From NCBI GenBank assembly GCA_023245865.1, contig JAHFJN010000001.1:1-64000 (forward strand): a stretch of DNA of 64,000 nucleotides, written 5' to 3'. Positions within the stretch are counted from its first letter, which is position 1; each line of letters opens with the position of its first letter. Shown here one piece after another: positions 34,961 to 43,300 of the stretch. A program made the position numbers and the translations under genes. The notes beneath the pieces were generated by a model. That model made no database searches and was not told the DNA's origin. It was given only the letters and a program-made list of their open reading frames with translations. This stretch comes from Candidatus Peribacteria bacterium (GTDB lineage: Bacteria; Patescibacteriota; Gracilibacteria; Peribacterales; Peribacteraceae).

Positions 34961-37462
34961 ATGTATTTTTCGCTCACGACAGAGGAGGCGCTGCGGCGCA
35001 TGGGGAGTTCTTTGCAGGGGCTTGATGATGCCGCGGTGACCGCTGCGCGTGCATCGTATGGTTGGAACGAACTGCCGCAACGAGAAAAATCTTTGTGGTC
35101 TCTCCTGCGACGTCAATTTCAAGATGTCCTCATATATATTTTGCTGGGCGCGCTCCTGCTTACGATCGTGATCCGGCTGCTGGAAGGGAACGCAAGCCTC
35201 GAAAATTCCATCGATATCATCGCGATTGTTCTCATTCTCGTGCTCAACGCCGCACTCGGATTTGTGCAGGAGTTTCGATCAGAGCAGGCGCTCGCGGGAC
35301 TGAAGAAATTGGCGTCGCCGCAGACCCGTGTGCGAAGAGGTGGTAGAGAGTATTTCATTCCGTCACGAGAGCTCATTCCTGGCGATATCATCATCTTGGA
35401 AACGGGCGACAAAATCGCTGCGGATGCGCGACTGCTCAGCGTGTCGCACTTGGAGATCAATGAATCGAGTCTGACGGGCGAAAGTTTGCCTGTGGCCAAA
35501 CATACGTCACCGACAAAACCGGAAGCTCCGATGGGGGACCAACGATCGATGGTTTTTGCCGGGACGCTTGTGACGATGGGCTCCGGAGAGGCGATGGTGA
35601 CCGCAACCGGGACCCACTCCGCGATCGGCGAAATTGCGACCATGGTTTTGGAAGCTGAGTCGCCGCCGACGCCGCTCGAAGAGCGCATGAAACGGTTCAG
35701 CGGCATCGTCGGCATTCTTGTGACGGTTCTGTGTTTGACGCTTGCGATTATATTGAGTGCGCGCGGCGCAAAATTGTTGGATGTCGTACTCCTCACGGTC
35801 AGCCTGGCGGTTTCTGCGGTGCCGGAAGGGCTCCCTGCGGTTGTGACTGCGTGTTTAGCCATGGGCGTACGGCGGATGGCCGCCATGCACGCGCTCGTCA
35901 TGCGGCTCGATGCACTCGAAACCCTCGGCAGTATCACGGTGATTTGCAGCGACAAGACGGGCACGATCACGGAGAATCGTATGAAGGTGCGGGAGATCTG
36001 GGTGACCACGCAGGAGAAACAGGCCGCGCCTCACTCCGATAACGTAAAGCTGCTTCTGCAAATCGCCGCCTCCTGCAATCGTGCACAGTTACCCGACCTC
36101 GGAGACCCGACCGAACTTGGGTTGCTCCGGTATGCCGCAGAGCAAGGAATAGAGCGTATCCCTTGGGATGAGGAAGAAGTACCGTTCACCTCGGAAGCGA
36201 AGTACATGCGTACGCGCCATGCCGGGGTTTCGTACATCAAAGGCGCACCCGAACGCGTGATCACGCTTTGCCGCGACATCGATGAAGATCAAATTTTGGA
36301 GCAGAGCGCACTGATGGCACGCAACGGTCTGCGTGTCCTTGCGATGGCAGCGGGCACGGGAGACGTCGTGCGATTTGTGGGACTCATGGGAATGGAAGAT
36401 CCTCCGCGTGAGGCGGTGACGGCGGCGCTTGAGGAAGCGAAGCGTGCAGGCATTCGCACGATCATGATTACGGGTGACAGTCCGGATACCGCGCTCTCGA
36501 TCGCAGGGCAAGTCGGTATGGGGGGTCACGTTGTTGATCATGCCATGTTGACTACCTTGACGCCGGACATGCTTCGAGAAACGGTGCGCTCGGTTTCGAT
36601 CTTTGCGCGCGTTTCTCCGCAACACAAGATCGCAATCTTGCAGGCTCTGCAGGCAAATGGCGAAATCGTTGCGATGACGGGCGACGGCGTGAATGATGCA
36701 CCCGCGCTCAAAGCGGCGGACGTCGGGATCGCGATGGGGCGCGATGGCACGGAAGTCGCGCGCGAAGCGGCGAGCATGATCCTCACCGATGATAATTACG
36801 CGACGATTGTCCGCGCGATTCGCGAGGGGCGCCGCATGTACGACAACATCCGGAAATTTATTCTGTACCTCGTCCGCGCGAATCTCGGACAGATGATTCT
36901 CTTCACACTGACCGTGATCATCGGCTTGCCCTTGCCGCTGCTGCCCATTCACATTCTCTGGATTAACTTGATGACGGACGGACTTCCCGCGCTCGCACTT
37001 GGACTCGAACGCGAGGAGCCGGGCATTATGCGACGCCCTCCCCGCAAGCGATCGGAGCAGCTCTTTACGGGGGAGTGGGGGTATGTGCTCACGGCGGCGC
37101 TCACATCGTGCGGTCTCACGCTGCTGCTCTTTTTGTGGGCGCTGCGAAGCGGCATGCCGATCGACGCTGCCCGCACCATCGTCTTCACATTCTCGATTTT
37201 TTTTGAACTCCTGCTTGCGTTCCACAGCCGGAGCCATCACCCGCTCTGGCGTATGGGTGTACTCTCGAATCGCTCCCTGCTCTGGGCCGCTCTCCTTCCG
37301 CTCGTGCTGCAGGCGGCACTCCTTACAACATCCCTTGCGATTCCGTTTGGGTTGGTGCGACTACCCGTGGCTTCGCTCACGCTCCTGCTCATGATCGGCG
37401 CGCTCGGGTTCGCATTTCTCGAATGTACGAAACTATGGGGGGAACGAGCGAGAGCACGATGA
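34961..37462 (+). CDS. P-type cation-transporting ATPase (Ca2+-ATPase type)
   Basis: 833 residues, P2-type. N-terminal actuator with TGES (SSLTGESLPV), the ion-site helix AVPEGLPAVVTACLAMG (PEGLP as in Ca2+ and PMR1-like pumps), phosphorylation motif DKTGTITENRM, nucleotide-binding KGAPERVI, hinge TGDGVNDAPALKAADVG, and C-terminal helices with HILWINLMTDGLPALALGLE (N..D of Ca site II). About ten membrane segments. It probably exports Ca2+ or Mn2+. This could tie to the EF-hand sensors at 14-18 kb, though no shared control is seen. TAGACT (34948-34953) is 7 bases before the ATG. The 3' end overlaps the convergent dedA gene by 74 bases. Confidence 0.92.
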   Translation: MYFSLTTEEALRRMGSSLQGLDDAAVTAARASYGWNELPQREKSLWSLLRRQFQDVLIYILLGALLLTIVIRLLEGNASLENSIDIIAIVLILVLNAALGFVQEFRSEQALAGLKKLASPQTRVRRGGREYFIPSRELIPGDIIILETGDKIAADARLLSVSHLEINESSLTGESLPVAKHTSPTKPEAPMGDQRSMVFAGTLVTMGSGEAMVTATGTHSAIGEIATMVLEAESPPTPLEERMKRFSGIVGILVTVLCLTLAIILSARGAKLLDVVLLTVSLAVSAVPEGLPAVVTACLAMGVRRMAAMHALVMRLDALETLGSITVICSDKTGTITENRMKVREIWVTTQEKQAAPHSDNVKLLLQIAASCNRAQLPDLGDPTELGLLRYAAEQGIERIPWDEEEVPFTSEAKYMRTRHAGVSYIKGAPERVITLCRDIDEDQILEQSALMARNGLRVLAMAAGTGDVVRFVGLMGMEDPPREAVTAALEEAKRAGIRTIMITGDSPDTALSIAGQVGMGGHVVDHAMLTTLTPDMLRETVRSVSIFARVSPQHKIAILQALQANGEIVAMTGDGVNDAPALKAADVGIAMGRDGTEVAREAASMILTDDNYATIVRAIREGRRMYDNIRKFILYLVRANLGQMILFTLTVIIGLPLPLLPIHILWINLMTDGLPALALGLEREEPGIMRRPPRKRSEQLFTGEWGYVLTAALTSCGLTLLLFLWALRSGMPIDAARTIVFTFSIFFELLLAFHSRSHHPLWRMGVLSNRSLLWAALLPLVLQAALLTTSLAIPFGLVRLPVASLTLLLMIGALGFAFLECTKLWGERARAR

Positions 37463-38018
37463 TCGCCATGATCACGGTGGTGAAATGTTCTTGCACGAAG
37501 GGAATGTTCCCGAAGAAGTACCCCCCGAAAATAAACAGCCCCACCCAACTGACCCCCCCGATGAGGTTGTAGGTATGGAATGTCTGCGGAGACATGGTGC
37601 CCGCCCCCGCGACGAACGGTGCGACCGTGCGGATGATCGGGACAAAGCGCGAGAGTACGATCGTTTTTGCTCCGTACGTCGCATAAAATGCATGCGTGCG
37701 GAGTAAGTACGACCGACGCAAAATTCTGTTGGTATCTTTAAACACGCGCTCGCCGAGGAGTCTTCCGACGTGATAGTTGACGATGTTTCCAAGGAGTGCT
37801 GCGAAGGAAAGCAGAACGAAGAGCACGAGCAGATTCAGATCTCCCATGCCCGCAAACGCCCCGCTTGCAAAGAGAAGAGAATCGCCGGGGAGAAACGGTG
37901 TCACGATCAGACCGGTTTCGCAGAAGATGATGAGAAAGAGAATCACGTACGTGAGCACGCCATACGTCGTGATGACGTTTTGCAGATGCGTGTCGAGGTG
38001 GAGGAAGAGGTCGATCAT
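37389..38018 (-). CDS. DedA-family membrane protein
   Basis: 209 residues with about five helices. The signature FLIIFCETGLIVTPFLPGDSLLFASG (E and PGD residues), GNIVNYHVGRLLGE and LSRFVPIIRTVAPFVAGAG (R..P..R) are all kept. DedA proteins move undecaprenyl phosphate or other lipids across the membrane. It overlaps the upstream dipZ-like gene by 4 bases (ATGA), so the two form an operon, and it overlaps the end of the convergent P-type ATPase gene by 74 bases. Confidence 0.93.
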   Translation of the reverse strand: MIDLFLHLDTHLQNVITTYGVLTYVILFLIIFCETGLIVTPFLPGDSLLFASGAFAGMGDLNLLVLFVLLSFAALLGNIVNYHVGRLLGERVFKDTNRILRRSYLLRTHAFYATYGAKTIVLSRFVPIIRTVAPFVAGAGTMSPQTFHTYNLIGGVSWVGLFIFGGYFFGNIPFVQEHFTTVIMAIIVLSLVPPIVSYIREMRTRARRS

Positions 38019-39832
38019 GAGCCGAAGGTGAATGCGAAGGCTTCCACTCCTTTTCCGTGGAGCGTGAGGACGACATCATGCTCGCCGTAGGCTCCTTTGA
38101 ATACATTATAAAGATCGTGGCGATCGATCGTGAATGACCTGCCTTTCTTACCGTCGATCGTGACATCTGCGGTGATGGGAGCTGCACCTTCTTCGAGCCC
38201 GAGCACTAAGTTCACTTCGCCGGCAGTCGCACGGATTGCGATCGCGCCGCTGGAACTTTGCAAGACTTGTCGTTCATCATCGACCAGTTGCCATGTTCCT
38301 CCGAGATAGAAATGGTGAAGCTGGAGTGAAGCGGGGATTTGGTAGTGCAGCACTCGATCATTCGGTGCCCCGTGGCTGTTACCAAACGAATCCCAACTGC
38401 GGGAATGCAAATACGTCTCCCGCGTGATTGGCTTCTCGACAGAGCTCGAAGTGACATCCTGAGCAGTGTCATCCCGAGCCGTGTCATGGTGAGCCTGTCG
38501 AACCACGAGGGACGCTCCCATTTCTTCAAGCAAACTCTCAATCGCCCGCGCCGTCTCCTCATAGTTTCCCTCACCGAAATGCACGTAGCGAATGTTTCCA
38601 TTCGCATCGATCAAATACTTCGCGGGCCAGTAGTGGTTTTCAAAAGCATTCCACGTTCCGAAATCATTATCCTGCGCGATCGGATATGTGAGACCGTGTT
38701 CTTTGATCGCCATCGCGACATTCTTTTCGCTCTTCTCGAAGGTGAACTCGGGCGTATGCACGCCAATCAAAACAAATTTTCCGGAAGGAGAAAATCGCTC
38801 CCAGTAGCCTTGGATATATGGAAGTGTGCGGATGCAGTTGATGCAGCTGTACGTCCAGAAGTCGACGAGGATGACTTTGCCACGAAGGTCACTGAGATCG
38901 AGTGGGGAGCTGTTATGCCAAGGGCCGAGATTGATAAAAGAACTTGGTGCTTTACCGAGGATGGGGAGTTGTGATGGGTTCGAGTTCGGGTTTGGGCGGA
39001 CAAGCGGGTTCGGGAAAAGAATATTTTCGATCTTGCTGCCAAGGGCACCGTAGCCGGCGGACGTTTGAATATTCTGAAAAATGTTGAAGCGAAGACTGAG
39101 AGCGGTGAGTATTAAAATCACGCCCGCGATGCGTTTGATCAGTTCGCTGTAGCGATTGAGTTGATGTACAGATTTGACTGCATGCTGCCCGCCGTAGCCG
39201 ATCGCAAGCAGCGGCAGGCCCGCACCTATGCCGTACGCGGTGAGTGCGAGGAGCGCTGTGAGTCCGGGCTTATCGCGCACGAGCGCGAGTGCAAAGCCGA
39301 GAGCCGGCCCCGCGCACGGAACCCAGACGAGCCCGAGCGTGAGTCCGATCACAAACGCACTGAGAAGTTGATGACTGCCCAGTCGCACCCGCGCGGACCC
39401 TTGTACGTTGCTTCCGAATTGTTGGATCCGTGCGGCAACGCGTCCGCCGAGTTCCATCGCGAGCATATTGAGAACCGCCGCAACGACCACGGCGGTCCAT
39501 CCTTTTTCGATGAAGAAGAGGGAGGCGAGTACCGCGCCGATAGACTTCGGTATGCGTGCATGGAATAAAAATCCGAGACCAAACAGCACGAGCACATCGT
39601 ACGTTCCTCTTTGAACAAAGTCCGCGAGCTCAACGAATTGACTGAGCAGTACTTGGAGCACGAACGTGAACGCGACGAAGCTCACGACCATCCCACCGAC
39701 GGTCGCAAGCGGCCGAAGAGGGTGACGATCCGCAATGCTCACTCCGAGGATGATCGGAATCAGCGGGAGGATACAGGGGAGGAGGATCGTGACGAGTCCG
39801 GCGAGGAATAAACTGAGAAGGAGGGAGAACAT
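38015..39832 (-). CDS. DipZ-like protein: CcdA/DsbD membrane domain + thioredoxin domain + C-terminal beta domain
   Basis: 605 residues. Passes electrons across the membrane to extracytoplasmic thiols. Residues ~1-245: CcdA-type helices with two PC motifs (LLPCILPLIP and VWVPCAGPALG). Residues ~295-435: a TlpA/thioredoxin-like domain with C-x-x-C in YSCINCIRTLPY and cis-Pro in HYWPAKYLID. Residues ~465-605: the DipZ-type carbohydrate-binding-like domain (LHHFYLGGTWQLVDDE). Between the last two domains, residues VVRQAHHDTARDD and on come from at least three dispersed-repeat units. Extra copies in the linker appear tolerated. First gene of the dipZ-dedA operon. Confidence 0.93.
   Translation of the reverse strand: MFSLLLSLFLAGLVTILLPCILPLIPIILGVSIADRHPLRPLATVGGMVVSFVAFTFVLQVLLSQFVELADFVQRGTYDVLVLFGLGFLFHARIPKSIGAVLASLFFIEKGWTAVVVAAVLNMLAMELGGRVAARIQQFGSNVQGSARVRLGSHQLLSAFVIGLTLGLVWVPCAGPALGFALALVRDKPGLTALLALTAYGIGAGLPLLAIGYGGQHAVKSVHQLNRYSELIKRIAGVILILTALSLRFNIFQNIQTSAGYGALGSKIENILFPNPLVRPNPNSNPSQLPILGKAPSSFINLGPWHNSSPLDLSDLRGKVILVDFWTYSCINCIRTLPYIQGYWERFSPSGKFVLIGVHTPEFTFEKSEKNVAMAIKEHGLTYPIAQDNDFGTWNAFENHYWPAKYLIDANGNIRYVHFGEGNYEETARAIESLLEEMGASLVVRQAHHDTARDDTAQDVTSSSVEKPITRETYLHSRSWDSFGNSHGAPNDRVLHYQIPASLQLHHFYLGGTWQLVDDERQVLQSSSGAIAIRATAGEVNLVLGLEEGAAPITADVTIDGKKGRSFTIDRHDLYNVFKGAYGEHDVVLTLHGKGVEAFAFTFGS
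38432..38507. repeat. Cluster of three dispersed palindromic repeat units inside the DipZ gene
   Basis: Units CTTCTCGACAGAGCTCGAAG, CCTGAGCAGTGTCATCCCGA and GTCATGGTGAGCCTGTCGAA run head to tail. On the coding (minus) strand they give VVRQAHHD, TARDDT and VTSSSVEK in the linker before the last domain. Confidence 0.8.
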
Positions 39833-39880
39833 GAGATTTTTACCTTATCATGAATGGTCCTTTCTTGTCATACGCAACAA

Positions 39881-39902
39881 GGGGCGTAGCGCGCTACGCC
39901 CC
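39881..39902. repeat. Perfect inverted repeat GGGGCGTAGC-GC-GCTACGCCCC
   Basis: 22-base palindrome between the DipZ gene and the frameshifted small gene. Next to it, 39914-39953 is an imperfect GTCATCCTGAGGAGC...TCTCGAAGGAC unit of the dispersed family. Confidence 0.8.
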
Positions 39903-39952
39903 TACCATACTGTGTCATCCTGAGGAGCGCCGCACCGGCGCGTCTCGAAGGA

Positions 39953-40214
39953 CTACTGATCCGCACTCGCGCCCGAGTCTTCCATGGAAGCGGTTGAGCG
40001 GCAGCTCTTGGTTCCATCTTTGAACGTTTTCCATGCACCCTCGCGTGCGGTCTTCCACGCTTGCGCAGCGGATTTTTTACAAGGAGCCAGCGTACACGTA
40101 CACTGCGATCACAGTGACTGCAAACAAAATGCCGGCTAAGATGAGGAGCGGCAGCTCGGGTTCCAGATCGCGGACAAGGTCAAGCCGGTGATAGGGAGGG
40201 TGAATAGCTTTCAT
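39953..40214 (-). pseudogene. Small membrane protein gene with an apparent frameshift
   Basis: From ATG 40214 a 45-residue frame (RLDLVRDLEPELPLLILAG then ILFAVTVIAVYVYAGSL) stops at 40077, right after a membrane helix. In the +1 frame, coding character continues without a break through KKSAAQAWKTAREGAWKTF and TKSCRSTASMEDSGASADQ to a TAG at 39953. Together they read as an ~86-residue single-pass protein with a basic cytoplasmic-type tail. The switch is near TTG-TAA-AAA-ATC, a six-A run. It could be a real frameshift, a sequencing error, or programmed shifting. An alternative is a complete 45-residue membrane peptide with the downstream frame a coincidence. Divergent from the alpha-2-macroglobulin gene. 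Confidence 0.5.
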
Positions 40215-40305
40215 GCTCCTTAAGACACACATTGGCCGCAACTCTGACAACCGTTTTCTTGCATTGTTTCATGGAAGAGCAGAAAATCCTCCCGACTTCC
40301 CAAGA

Positions 40306-43300
40306 ATGTCTTCTCTTCCCTTGTTTCTCCGGCGAACGTCTTCGCAAATTGTGGCGGCGGTCGCAGGAGCGGTGATTCTGGGACTCCTGGCATTTCTGAT
40401 CATTCAGTCGCAGTCGCGGCTGCCTGATTTCTCGATGCGCCAGCGCGTCTCCGCGCATGCGGACCTACACTTCAGTTTTCCTGAGAGCATGGACCGCAGG
40501 AGCGTCGAGGCGCTCATGATCGTGCCGAAGAACTTGGAAGGCAATTGGTCGTGGGAGGGCGGCGTGCTTGTGTTTCATCCGACCACGGAATTGAAAGCGG
40601 CCGCAACGTACATGTTCCATGTTCCAAGGAGTGCGCTCAAGAGCAGCGGCGAGCCGCTTGGGAAAGATCTCGATTTCACCTTCACAGTCTCGGGTCCGCC
40701 GCGTCTCGCCGCGCGGATTCCCATGCCCGGCGCGCGCATGGTCGAGTCAAAATCTCATATCACCTTGATCTTCGATCGGCCGATGGTGAGCCTCACCCAA
40801 GTTCAGAGCGAGGAGAGTTTCAATCGCCTCGCGAATTGGCCTGTGACGATCACACCGAAAGTCGAAGGGAGCTGGCACTGGCTCAGCACCGTCGCGGTTG
40901 CGTTCATTCCAAAAAACGGACTTTTGCCTTCGACCAAGTACACCATTCACGTGCCCGCGGGCATCAAGACCGTGATCGGGGACAGTATCGAGCACGATAT
41001 CGATTGGAGCTTCGAGACGATCCGTCCCGAGGTGAGCTCAACGACGCCTGAGATGGGGTACAGCCTCGCCGGTCCGACGACGCAGCTTAGCTTTACCTTC
41101 AATCAGGACATGGATCCGGCGCGCGCTCGTGATCACATTCTGCTCTACGCGTCCGCCGCAAGCGGATCACAGTCTGTCTTTCTCTCCGGTTCTACCGTGG
41201 TGAATGGCAAACCGGTGGCGATTCGTGAGTTTACCTATGGAACGAAAGTCGTCGATGAAAAAAAGATGACGGATACGACGACGCTGGTGCTGCATCCGCA
41301 GGTACCCCTCGCGTTTGAAACAAATTATCTTGTCTACACGCCGCGCGGTCTGCGAGCACGGAAGGGCGATCTCGGCAGTGAGAGCGGCTCCTCGCTCACG
41401 TTCGGTACTGTCGGTGCATTCACCGTGCAGAGTGATGCGTACGTACAGGGGCAAGTGGATCTGAATTTCAGCAATCCCATCGATCCGCAGATGCTTGCCG
41501 AGCATGTCACATTCTTTCCCGCGCTCGGGAGCGGTGCCGTCAGCTGGAGCGTGAACAGTTGGAGTGACAGCCGCGCGGCGACCGCCTACCCCCAAGTGCT
41601 GCCGAGTACTACTTACAAGGTCACGATCGACACGGCCATGAGCGATACGTACGGACAGCATCTCAAAAAGCCGTATACATTCTCCTTCAAGACGGAGCCT
41701 GTGCCTTCCAAAGTGTTCATTCACAGCAAGGGAGAGTTTGGCATCTTCGAACGCGGCAAGGCGCCCGTGTACTACCTCAATGATGTGAACGTCAAAACGA
41801 TGGACGTCGAATTTGCGAAGCTTTCACTTTCATCGTTCCTCTCGATGCGGGATCGTTCGGTCAGTTCGTACGGCCAGGACAATCCCGGCGATCTCACCGT
41901 GCAGGAGGGATATCAATCGTGGACGCTCGCCCCCGGTTCCGCACTCGACAAATGGAAATCGACACCTTTTGATGTCGAGAAGCGTCTCGGACGATCGCTT
42001 GCGCCCGGCATCTATGCACTCTGGCTCAGCTCGCCGCAGTATATGGACGACTATCGACATCAACGCATCGTCGAGCGGCAGTATTTTGTAATCACGAACA
42101 TCGCGCTCACCCTCAAGTACTCCGGCGACCACGCGCTCGTGTGGGCCGTGGATATGGAAACGGGAAAGCCGATTTCCGATGCCGACATTACGTTCCATGC
42201 GCTCTCCGGAAAGTCCTTGCTTACGGGAAAAACCGACGCGCAGGGATTTTTGGAAGTACCGATCGATCTCAATGCATTCGTCAGTGCGCAGAATAATTAC
42301 GAACCTGAGTTCTGGGTGACCGCCGAAAAAAACGGTGACTTCACGTTCGTCAGTAGTACCTGGAATGATGGCATCCGGCCGAACAATTTTGATTTCTCAA
42401 CGGATTTCCATACGACCTACGCGAACAGCAAGAACCGCATCGATGCATACTTCTACACCGAGCGGCCGCTCTACCACGCGGGTGATACCGTCCACTTCAA
42501 AGGCATCATGCGTCTGCGTGACTGGAACGGTGTTATTCGCTTGCCGGGTACCGATACGACTGTGACTGCGACCGCTCATGATCCGAACGGTAATGCATTC
42601 TGGAGCCAGCAACTGACTCTCAATGAATTCGGGAGCATGCATGCGGATATTCCGATCGATACAAAGGCGGCCCTTGGTGATTACTCCCTCGACATCTCTG
42701 TCGCTCCATCGGAGGACTCTCCGACGACTCTCTACGGGGCGAACTTCTCCGTTCTTGCCTACCGCAAGCCCGAGTACAAGGTTGATCTCACGACGGATGC
42801 GGAAAATTATTTCAACCACCAGACCGTGAAGGCTACGATCAACGGGGCGTATTACTTCGGCGCTCCGATGAGTAGCGCCCACGTGACATGGCGCGCGACC
42901 ACCACCGATTATTTCTTCAATAAATTCACCGACGGGTGGTACAGTTTCGCACTGGAAGATGCATGGTGCTGGTACAACTGCAATCGCACGATGGAGAGCG
43001 TGATGCAAGGGGAGGGCACTCTCGATGATGCCGGACACATGACGATCAATGTGCCGGTGGATATCGATAGCAGGCCCATCAGTCAGGTCCTCACGATCGA
43101 GGCCGACATCACGGACCAAAACAATCAATCGGTGAGCAACCGCGTCGACGTGTTTGTGCACAAAGCGAATCTCTACGTTGGCGTGCGCACGGAAGATTAC
43201 GTGGTGATGCCGGGACAAGAAGCAAAGATTGGCATCGTCACGGTCCATCCCGATGGTGCGGTGGCGCGGAGCCAAGCGGTCCGTGTGCAACTCTTCTCCC

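Noticed and set aside
36089..37240. 383-codon minus-strand open frame opposite the P-type ATPase
   Set aside because: GC-rich shadow of a well-supported gene; Arg/His-rich with no recognisable domain.
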